Assembly (NCBI GenBank): GCA_040905705.1
Contig: JBBDQZ010000037.1
Span: 1-6,271 of the forward strand
Direction of reading: 5' to 3'
From: JBBDQZ01 sp040905705
GTDB taxonomy: Bacteria; Bacteroidota; Rhodothermia; Balneolales; Natronogracilivirgulaceae
DNA: 6,271 nt
Shown here in pieces: positions 1-5,829 of the stretch. The position numbers and the translations under genes were made by a program. Numbering within the stretch: the first letter of the stretch is position 1; each line of letters begins with the position of its first letter. The notes beneath the pieces were generated by a model. The model did not search any database, was not told where the DNA came from, and was given only the letters and a program-made list of their open reading frames with translations.

Positions 1-1442
1 TCACACCGCAAACGGTTCGCCGATTCTATCAAATTTTCGGCGATCAGATCGCCGTGCTCCACAGCCGACTGAGCGAGCGGGAGCGATTCGATGCCTGGAC
101 TTCCCTGCAAAACGGTGAGAAAAAAGTGGCAATCGGCGCGCGATCGGCCATTTTCGCTCCTATTAAAGACCCGGGACTCATTATCATCGATGAGGAGCAC
201 GACAGCTCTTACAAACAGGAGGACCCTGCTCCTCGGTATCACGCCCGGGAAACGGCGGTCATGAGAGCACATATAAATGGTGCGGTCATCATCACCGGAT
301 CCGCAACACCCAGCCTGGTCAGCCTTCGCGCTTCCGCTACCGGAAAATGCACCATGCTGAAACTGGATAACCGCCATGCTGCCGCCCAAATGCCCGAAGT
401 GAAAATCCTGGATTTGAAGCAATACCGCAGCGCCATGCGCGGGCCGCTGGCTGTACCCCTGTTTCTCGCAATCGAAGAGGCGCTCGGCAAAAAGGAACAG
501 GTGATCCTGCTACATAACCGGCGCGGGTTTTCGACGTTCATTCAGTGCGATGACTGCGGAGAGGTGCTTGAGTGTCCACATTGTTCGGTTTCTCTTACCT
601 ACCACAAGGCAAAAAAGCATTTACGCTGTCATTATTGCGGGTTCAGCCGGCTGCTGCCGGAGGCCTGCCCGTCCTGCAACAGCCGCGCCATCGGGGATCT
701 GGGAATGGGCACGCAGAAAGTGGAAGCAGGACTGGAAGAATGCTTTCCGGACGCCCGGATTGTTCGGATGGACCAGGATACCACTTCAGGAAAAGATTCC
801 CATGAAAAGATTTTAAAGCGATTTGGCACGGGGGATGCCGATATACTGATGGGAACGCAGATTGTCGCCAAGGGGCTGGACTTCCCGAATGTGACGGTGG
901 TGGGTGTCATCAACTCAGACACCGAGCTGGCATTTCCATCGTATCGGTCAGCGGAGCGGATGTACCAGTTGCTGAGCCAGGTCGCCGGCCGTTCGGGCCG
1001 CGGTGACAAACCCGGGAAGGTTTTTCTTCAGACGCTTATGCCGGATCACAATGTGCTGCGGTTCGCCCGACATCACGACTTCCCCGGTTTCGCGCGCAGT
1101 GAAATGAAAAGCCGTCGTGAACTTGAGTATCCGCCGTACTCCCGGCTTGTCAAAATTTTCTTTAAAGCCACTGATGAACAGCTCGCAGCGAAAATTGCTG
1201 AGATTTTTACAGAAATCATTTTGAGGTTTCTCCCTTCCAGACTTGTGATGGGGCCGTCCCCGTCGGCCATCGCGCGTATGAACCGGGCATTTTCCTGGGA
1301 ATCACACATAAAAATTCATCCGGACAAAGGCGGGAAGTACATGGAACAGCTTTTTGATGCTATTTTTGAGAAATTCGACAAGGAACGTCCGGCCAATGCC
1401 GGTAAAGTGCGGATTACGATCAATGTGGATACCATGCATTAA
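1..1442 (+). CDS. priA: Primosomal replication-restart helicase PriA, C-terminal part (5' end outside window)
   Basis: PriA is a 3'-to-5' DNA helicase that binds abandoned forks and D-loops and reloads the replicative helicase. The reading frame is open from base 3 and begins TPQTVRRFYQIFGDQ, a typical PriA stretch, so the GTG at 54 is an internal valine and not a start. About 480 residues are visible of a usual 730-830. The DNA-binding domain and Walker A lie upstream of the window. Visible in order: the DEEH helicase box (189-200) followed by DSSYKQEDPAPRYHARE; motif GSATPS (near 297); eight paired cysteines (546-677) that would bind two zinc ions; MGTQIVAKGLDFPNV (near 849); and the arginine motif QVAGRSGRG (near 981). 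The C-terminal domain ends at TAA 1440-1442. No key residue is missing in the visible part. The next gene, scpB, follows after a gap of about 227 bp, so the two may be separate transcription units. Confidence 0.96.
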   Translation, partial: TPQTVRRFYQIFGDQIAVLHSRLSERERFDAWTSLQNGEKKVAIGARSAIFAPIKDPGLIIIDEEHDSSYKQEDPAPRYHARETAVMRAHINGAVIITGSATPSLVSLRASATGKCTMLKLDNRHAAAQMPEVKILDLKQYRSAMRGPLAVPLFLAIEEALGKKEQVILLHNRRGFSTFIQCDDCGEVLECPHCSVSLTYHKAKKHLRCHYCGFSRLLPEACPSCNSRAIGDLGMGTQKVEAGLEECFPDARIVRMDQDTTSGKDSHEKILKRFGTGDADILMGTQIVAKGLDFPNVTVVGVINSDTELAFPSYRSAERMYQLLSQVAGRSGRGDKPGKVFLQTLMPDHNVLRFARHHDFPGFARSEMKSRRELEYPPYSRLVKIFFKATDEQLAAKIAEIFTEIILRFLPSRLVMGPSPSAIARMNRAFSWESHIKIHPDKGGKYMEQLFDAIFEKFDKERPANAGKVRITINVDTMH

Positions 1443-1479
1443 GTGAATGCCTTGGAAAATGAGTTAAATGTTTTCACTT
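1441..1479. repeat. Inverted repeat overlapping the priA stop codon
   Basis: AAGTGAA at 1441-1447 is matched by its exact reverse complement TTCACTT at 1473-1479, giving a 7-bp stem with a 25-nt loop. The left arm uses the last two bases of the priA stop codon. The stem is AT-rich and no clean T-run follows, so it is not a convincing intrinsic terminator. It could be a 3'-end RNA structure or chance. Confidence 0.25.
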
Positions 1480-1669
1480 GCTGCAATGTTAAACTTGTTG
1501 ACATCCCTAAATGGTCAATGTTTAAATGATTGCCGTACAGAATGCCTCCACTGATCGGTTCACCGGGACTCATAATTCGAAATATTTGCAGATCCGATTA
1601 TAAAAAAGACGGATTTATTAGTAATATTCCTCTTTCTGAAAATTGCAGAAAGTTACAGCGTTGAATCAT
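1443..1669. other. Non-coding gap between priA and scpB
   Basis: This is an AT-rich spacer of about 227 bp and the longest non-coding stretch in the window. It contains the inverted repeat at its left end, one candidate sigma-70-like promoter (1498-1526), and a weak stem ATCCG/CGGAT (1592-1596 with 1610-1614, 13-nt loop) around a TATAAA at 1599-1604. I see no ORF with coding character, no tRNA fold and no recognisable riboswitch. If transcription begins near 1535, the scpB leader would be about 130 nt. Confidence 0.5.
1498..1526 (+). promoter_or_regulatory. Candidate promoter for the scpB operon
   Basis: A perfect TTGACA at 1498-1503 is followed, after a 17-nt spacer, by TTTAAA at 1521-1526, which matches four of six bases of the TATAAT box. 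The position upstream of the first gene of a four-gene run is sensible. If the organism belongs to the Bacteroidota proper, its main sigma factor would prefer a -33 TTTG / -7 TAnnTTTG arrangement, which I do not find here, so the call stays tentative. Confidence 0.35.
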
Positions 1670-2512
1670 ATGCCACATCCATCAGATACAGAAATCAACG
1701 GACTGAAACTCGGTGCTATCGTTGAAGCAATTCTGTTTTCGGCTGACAAACCGCTCTCAGCCGATGACATAGCAAGCGTAATTGTTGAAACCGAGCTTGC
1801 GCCTCCTATAGATGAAGACGATGTCGTTACAGTAATAAATCGTCTCAATCAGGATTTTGAGGAGCAGGGTCGAGCATTCACCATTCAGGTGAAAGGAGGC
1901 GGGTACACGTTCGCCACTCTTCCGAAATACCACAGCTGGCTAGAACATTTTCAGCATCAGAATGCTAAAAGAAAAATTTCGCCATCTGCGGTTGAGGCCC
2001 TGGCGATCATCGCGTATCGTCAGCCCATCACCAAACCGGAAATCGATCATATCCGCGGCGTTGATTCCGGATATATCGTACGGCAGCTTATGGAAAAGCA
2101 ATTGATTGAGATTGCCGGACGTTATGATGGCCCGGGACGGGCTTTGCTCTATCGCACAACTTCGATCTTTTTGCAGCATTTTGACATCAATTCTATTGAT
2201 GAGCTTCCGAAGCCGCGTGAAATCGAGGAAATTCTGAAGGACGACGATATGGCCGAACACCGCCAGCTGATGCTGGAACTCAAATCGGAATTGCAGCCGC
2301 CGCCAGCGGTTGGTGCTGTTGATGTCGGGAAGGTGGATGAAGCAGAAATAAGTAAGCCGGCAAATGGGAACGCTACCGTTGATAAAATTGATGGCAGTGA
2401 GCAGGAGCAGGAGCTGGAGCAGAATCAAGACGATGATACTATTGAAACATATATCAGCACAGACGACGAAAACGAAAGCAATCCCGGAAATTCCGATCGG
2501 AATAAAAAATAA
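1670..2512 (+). CDS. scpB: Segregation and condensation protein ScpB with an acidic C-terminal tail
   Basis: ScpB dimerises and binds the kleisin ScpA, regulating the SMC-ScpAB condensin that compacts and separates chromosomes. From the ATG at 1670 the protein has 280 residues. The first winged-helix domain begins near GAIVEAILFSADKPLS (residues 15-30). The second carries the family signature SPSAVEALAIIAYRQPIT (residues 104-121), then EIDHIRGV and GRYDGPGRALLY, closing with the INSIDELP element. Family members are often about 180-200 residues. Here roughly 70 extra residues (from about 2294) form a low-complexity tail rich in Asp, Glu, Gln and Asn. The start is uncertain: in-frame TTG codons at 1643 and 1661 would add 9 or 3 residues, and AGAAAG at 1647-1652 sits 8 nt before the 1661 TTG. 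ATG 1670 is preferred as the only ATG. scpA is not next to it. The stop TAA at 2510-2512 is in the same frame as the downstream rluB. Confidence 0.93.
   Translation: MPHPSDTEINGLKLGAIVEAILFSADKPLSADDIASVIVETELAPPIDEDDVVTVINRLNQDFEEQGRAFTIQVKGGGYTFATLPKYHSWLEHFQHQNAKRKISPSAVEALAIIAYRQPITKPEIDHIRGVDSGYIVRQLMEKQLIEIAGRYDGPGRALLYRTTSIFLQHFDINSIDELPKPREIEEILKDDDMAEHRQLMLELKSELQPPPAVGAVDVGKVDEAEISKPANGNATVDKIDGSEQEQELEQNQDDDTIETYISTDDENESNPGNSDRNKK
2399..2422 (+). repeat. Hexamer microsatellite GAGCAG x4 inside scpB
   Basis: Four consecutive in-frame copies of GAGCAG, the third reading GAGCTG, encode EQEQELEQ in the acidic tail of ScpB. Because the unit is six bases, slippage would change tail length without breaking the frame. 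Confidence 0.7.
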
Positions 2513-2554
2513 CACCCGCCCGGGCCATATTTAATTCAGTATAATTCAACTAAT
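2513..2554 (+). other. scpB-rluB spacer in an unbroken reading frame
   Basis: These 42 bases between the scpB TAA and the rluB TTG contain no further stop in the shared frame. They hold an 8-bp palindrome GCCCGGGC (2518-2525) and a perfect TATAAT at 2540-2545, but no -35 box lies at suitable distance and no Shine-Dalgarno sequence precedes the TTG. The AT-rich run directly before the start may suit SD-independent initiation. Confidence 0.5.
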
Positions 2555-3766
2555 TTGTCAGAACATTCTTCCCATAAAAACAGGTCTGTAAACAAAAACC
2601 CGCGAACCAAAACGACTGGTGGCAAACCGGAGCGAACTGCTACGGCCGGGAGAAAGTCCGGGAGCACCCGGCACTCCGATGGGAAACCAGAAAGGCCACA
2701 GGCAGCTGGAAGGAAACCCGCGTGGCCTCAGACAACAGAGAAAAAACAGGAAACCAGCCGCAGAAGCAGCGGGAGATCCGAGGGGCCACGATCGGGAGGG
2801 AGTGAACAAGAAAATAAACGCGGCCCCGGCAGAAAACCCGCATGGCCCCGGTCATCAGAAAGAAAACCCGAAAGAACCCGACTTGAAGGCGGGAAATACG
2901 GGCGATCCCGGACATCAAATAATAAAACTGAGTCGGACAGGGGTCCGGCTTCCCGATATGGCAGGAACAAAGGAACTCACAGAGGCCCCGCTTCGGAAAG
3001 TGCCCCGTCAAGCCGCGAGGATGATAGTAAAATCCGACTGAATAAATATATAGCACACGCCGGCATCTGTTCACGACGGGAAGCGGATGAATATATTTCT
3101 GCAGGGAAAGTACAGGTGAACGGAAAACGCTGTACGGAAATGGGGGTGCTGGTAAATCCGGCCGACCGCGTGACTGTTGACGGTCAGACCATTGAGCCCG
3201 AACCGTTTGTGTATATCCTCATGAATAAACCCAGGGACACCATCACCACCACCAGTGACGAAAAAGGACGGAAAACTGTCATGGATGTGATCGAAAATGC
3301 AACCGGGCTTAGAGTTTATCCGGTAGGACGGCTCGACCGCAATACCACCGGGCTCATCCTGCTGACCAATGACGGCGACCTGGCCAATCGCCTCATGCAT
3401 CCGAGTTACAAAGTGCGTAAAGTGTATGAAGTGGAGACCGACCGCGAAATCACGGATGATGAACTTCACCAGTTCCGGACCGGTATTTCACTGGATGATG
3501 GCCCGGCCAGGGCGTACCGCGCCTCGCGTCATCCTGACTTTAAAAATATTGTCACCCTCAGCATGCACGAAGGGCGTAACCGCGTTGTGCGCCGTATGTT
3601 TGAAGCCATCGGTGCGGATGTTGTCAAACTGGACCGGGTGACTTATGGCCCGCTTCAGAAAAAAGGCCTGCGAATCGGACGCTGGCGAAAGCTTCGAAAT
3701 AATGAAGTGAATGATCTGCGCAAAATGGTTCAACTACTCCCCATGCCGCACCTGGACAAGCGATGA
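2555..3766 (+). CDS. rluB: 23S rRNA pseudouridine synthase, RluB/RsuA family, with a repetitive basic N-terminal arm
   Basis: This enzyme isomerises a specific uridine to pseudouridine in ribosomal RNA; RluB modifies 23S rRNA near position 2605 (E. coli numbering). The protein has 403 residues. Residues about 1-155 are a disordered-looking arm rich in Arg, Lys, Gly, Pro and Ser and built largely of 20-residue repeats. An S4 RNA-binding domain follows (IRLNKYIAHAGICSRREADE, 160-179), then the catalytic domain with VGRLDRNTTGLILLTNDGDL (257-276), where Asp261 is the expected nucleophile. MHEGRNRVVRRMFEAIG (337-353) is typical of the RsuA/RluB/RluE/RluF branch. RsuA (16S target) or RluF cannot be excluded by sequence alone, but adjacency to scpB favours RluB. 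TTG 2555 is the only ATG, GTG or TTG in this frame between the scpB stop and the S4 domain, so it is the start unless initiation is atypical. Without the arm the protein has the usual size of about 245 residues. Confidence 0.93.
   Translation: MSEHSSHKNRSVNKNPRTKTTGGKPERTATAGRKSGSTRHSDGKPERPQAAGRKPAWPQTTEKKQETSRRSSGRSEGPRSGGSEQENKRGPGRKPAWPRSSERKPERTRLEGGKYGRSRTSNNKTESDRGPASRYGRNKGTHRGPASESAPSSREDDSKIRLNKYIAHAGICSRREADEYISAGKVQVNGKRCTEMGVLVNPADRVTVDGQTIEPEPFVYILMNKPRDTITTTSDEKGRKTVMDVIENATGLRVYPVGRLDRNTTGLILLTNDGDLANRLMHPSYKVRKVYEVETDREITDDELHQFRTGISLDDGPARAYRASRHPDFKNIVTLSMHEGRNRVVRRMFEAIGADVVKLDRVTYGPLQKKGLRIGRWRKLRNNEVNDLRKMVQLLPMPHLDKR
2615..2974 (+). repeat. Six degenerate 60-bp tandem repeats encoding 20-residue units in the RluB arm
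   Basis: RluB residues 21-140 align without gaps as six 20-residue units. The sixth position is Glu in all six (26, 46, 66, 86, 106, 126), and the fourth is Lys in five of six. KPER begins at 24, 44 and 104, and GRKPAWP at 52 and 92. At DNA level 2711-2750 and 2831-2870, exactly 120 bp apart, share about 30 of 40 bases by my count. The periodicity keeps several alternative frames open, which explains spurious ORFs here on both strands. Confidence 0.75.
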
Positions 3767-3767
3767 C

Positions 3768-5069
3768 GTGAAACGAATCTCTCTTTTCAAACAGAAAATT
3801 TTTGCCGCCGTTTTAATTATGACGGCTGTGGCAGGTAGTGCGTCAGTAAAAACGCCGGCATTTGTGGCATCTTTTGCTTCTATGTCGTCCTTTGAATCTG
3901 TGACAGCCACTGTAACTGCAGTGAATAGCCCGACTGTTCATAACATATCTGAAACCAGGTCAGCTGCCGCTGCCTCCTCCATGCTGATGCAGGAGGATTT
4001 TATTAGGGATGCGAAAAACGCAATCGACCTGCACTACAATCGACAGTATGATGCTTCCTTGAGTGAATTGTCGTTCTGGCGGAACATATATCCCGGGCAT
4101 CCACTCTGGATGCTCCTGGAGTCCCTTGAAGCGTGGTGGCCTGTTTTGACGGACCTGGAAAACACCTCTCACGATGATGCTTTTCTTGACGTTTCACTGA
4201 AATTGATTGATTACTGTGATGAATTGCTGTTTGAAGACGAAGAAAATCTGGATGCACGGATCATCCGTTCCGTTGCAAGCGGCCAGGTAGCGCGTTTTTA
4301 CTCCAATCGTTACCGGTGGTACCGCAGTTTTCGCCATGCCCGGCGGGCTATGAATGATTTTTTCAGGGTGGAAGAAACACATCCTCATATTCCGGATATC
4401 CATTTTGGAATCGGTATGCATCGCTATTTTTCAGCATATCTGGTCGAAGAGTATACACTGGCACGCACACTACAGTGGATGATTCCGGACGGGGACCGAG
4501 AGGAAGGTTTGTCGCGATTAAAACAGGCGGCCAGCAACAGTATATTCATGGAGCCGGAAGCCACTTTTTTTCTTGGCCATATATACCTTCATTTTGAAAA
4601 AAAGCCTGATCTTGCCCTCGATTATCTCCGGGATTTATATCACAAATATCCGAATAATACTTTCTATCGAAGACTTTATATCCGGTCTCTCTATCAATTG
4701 GATCACCATGAGGAAGCTTTAGTTTTGATAGATGAAAGCCTGTCATATCATGATGATCAGCGACAGCATGAAGTCACCGTTATGAAAGAGGAATTGTACT
4801 CGATTCGCGGAAAAATTTACTATCGGGACCAGCAATTTGAAATGGCTAAAGTAGATTTTGCTGAGTCCGTTAAAATTTCCGATACGCTTCTCCCTTTCGG
4901 CGACCGGTCCGTGCTTATTTCATCGCTTTTTCATCTCGGTGAATTGTCCCTGCGGGACGACCATCGCGAGGATGCCCGTTATTTTTTCGGCCGGGCGGCA
5001 ACATCGGAATCAAACCATCCGATGGTCAGCGAATCGAATGATAAGTTGAATAAAAACCAGCTTAGATGA
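3768..5069 (+). CDS. Exported tetratricopeptide-repeat protein, IML2-like, function unknown
   Basis: From GTG 3768 the protein has 433 residues. It opens with a Sec-type signal peptide: basic KRISLFKQK, then hydrophobic IFAAVLIMTAVAGSA, with likely cleavage near residues 24-27. No lipobox cysteine is present, so a soluble periplasmic or secreted protein is expected. A Ser/Thr/Ala/Val-rich linker (about 27-70) leads into helical TPR-like repeats. The central segment around WMIPDGDREEGL (237-248), then SNSIFMEPEATFFLGHIYLH, resembles the IML2-type TPR proteins common in Bacteroidota-related bacteria; two or more TPR units follow (about 280-420). An upstream ATG at 3711 would overlap rluB by 56 bp and bury the signal peptide behind 19 residues, so GTG 3768 is preferred. 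It starts one base after the rluB TGA, suggesting coupling, and its own TGA overlaps the next start. The substrate or partner is unknown. Confidence 0.85.
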   Translation: MKRISLFKQKIFAAVLIMTAVAGSASVKTPAFVASFASMSSFESVTATVTAVNSPTVHNISETRSAAAASSMLMQEDFIRDAKNAIDLHYNRQYDASLSELSFWRNIYPGHPLWMLLESLEAWWPVLTDLENTSHDDAFLDVSLKLIDYCDELLFEDEENLDARIIRSVASGQVARFYSNRYRWYRSFRHARRAMNDFFRVEETHPHIPDIHFGIGMHRYFSAYLVEEYTLARTLQWMIPDGDREEGLSRLKQAASNSIFMEPEATFFLGHIYLHFEKKPDLALDYLRDLYHKYPNNTFYRRLYIRSLYQLDHHEEALVLIDESLSYHDDQRQHEVTVMKEELYSIRGKIYYRDQQFEMAKVDFAESVKISDTLLPFGDRSVLISSLFHLGELSLRDDHREDARYFFGRAATSESNHPMVSESNDKLNKNQLR

Positions 5070-5812
5070 AAGAAACGTATCACCTGGAACCCGGGCTTCC
5101 TCCGATCACTGTGATCCGGCGCAAGCGTCAGCGGACAATGCGTATCCGGGTAAACAGCGAAATGGTTATAGTTTCCGGTCCTGCTTCCATTCCGGAAAAA
5201 CGTCTGATCGATTTTGTCCGCGAAAAGTCGGCGTGGATCCAAAAATCCTCTGAACTTCGCAAACAACGTGATTTGCAGATGGAATCGCTCAAAAAGAAGA
5301 ACGAAGGAACATTGCTGCTGCGGGGTGAACGAAAACCAATTTATGCGTTTCCTGTCGCCGGGATACGTAAAGCGCGGCTTATTGAGCATGATCATGCCGT
5401 CGTATACCAGTACCGTCCCCCGGATAACCTGTTGGACAACAATGAACAAGAGCCCTGTCCGGACCCTGACGAAATTCGTGCTTTTTACCTGAGCACCGCA
5501 AAAAAACAGTTGTCAGAGCGATATGAGTTCTGGGCGGACCGGCTTCCGTTTCAACCGGTCAAGCTCGTCGTCAGAAATCAAAAAACAAAATGGGGCAGCT
5601 GTTCCCGGCGCGGAACCATCTCACTGAACTGGCGGCTTGTCAAATGTCCGCAAACGATCATGGATTATATCATCATTCATGAATTTTGCCATCTCCGGCA
5701 TTTCAATCACAGCCGTGCTTTCTGGGATACCGTTGCGCAGTATTATCCGGATGTCCGCAACGCGCGCAAATGGATTCGAGCAGGTACGGATGAAATATTT
5801 TCTGATCTCTAA
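5066..5812 (+). CDS. YgjP/DUF45-family zinc metallopeptidase (M48-like)
   Basis: The protein has 248 residues, the normal length for the YgjP-like (DUF45, WLM-related) family. It has an N-terminal beta-rich region (RQRTMRIRVN, 21-30), a basic helical segment (about 44-78), and a C-terminal metallopeptidase core. The core shows KTKWGSCSRRGTISLNWRL (173-191) and the extended zinc motif HEFCHLRHFNHSRAFW (205-220), with His205 and His209 and a probable third ligand at His215, and Glu206 as the catalytic base. All expected catalytic residues are present. No signal peptide or membrane segment is visible, so it should be cytoplasmic. Physiological substrates are not established for this family. The start ATG overlaps the stop of the TPR gene (ATGA at 5066-5069), so it is probably translated by coupling. 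A hairpin just after its stop probably ends the operon. Confidence 0.93.
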   Translation: MKETYHLEPGLPPITVIRRKRQRTMRIRVNSEMVIVSGPASIPEKRLIDFVREKSAWIQKSSELRKQRDLQMESLKKKNEGTLLLRGERKPIYAFPVAGIRKARLIEHDHAVVYQYRPPDNLLDNNEQEPCPDPDEIRAFYLSTAKKQLSERYEFWADRLPFQPVKLVVRNQKTKWGSCSRRGTISLNWRLVKCPQTIMDYIIIHEFCHLRHFNHSRAFWDTVAQYYPDVRNARKWIRAGTDEIFSDL

Positions 5813-5829
5813 ATGTGAATTTTATGGCA

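Noticed and set aside
54..56. GTG as the start of a 462-residue protein
   Set aside because: The frame continues upstream to the window edge with clear PriA sequence (TPQTVRRF), so it is an internal valine.
1445..1547. Direct repeat GAATGCCT at 1445-1452 and 1540-1547
   Set aside because: Eight bases repeated once within a 100-bp spacer is close to chance and has no associated element.
1556..1568. GGTTCA T-loop-like motif and CGGT/ACCG pairing, considered as part of a tRNA
   Set aside because: The pairing leaves a 2-nt loop, and no acceptor, D or anticodon arms can be built around it.
2540..2545. Perfect TATAAT before rluB as an internal promoter
   Set aside because: No -35 box lies 15-19 nt upstream, where the sequence is CG-rich. 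AT-rich pre-start sequence is a simpler explanation.
2619..3041. Long open frame (+1 relative to rluB) and two minus-strand open frames (2640-3074, 2728-2970) across the start of rluB
   Set aside because: They arise from the 60-bp periodic, GC-biased repeat, whose length is a multiple of three and keeps other frames open. Only the rluB frame leads into a recognised domain.
3711..3713. ATG as start of the TPR protein
   Set aside because: It overlaps rluB by 56 bp and puts 19 residues in front of a clean signal peptide. GTG 3768 fits better.
4979..5449. 156-codon minus-strand open frame opposite the TPR and metallopeptidase genes
   Set aside because: No recognisable domain, and it lies antisense to two well-supported genes, so it is a shadow frame.
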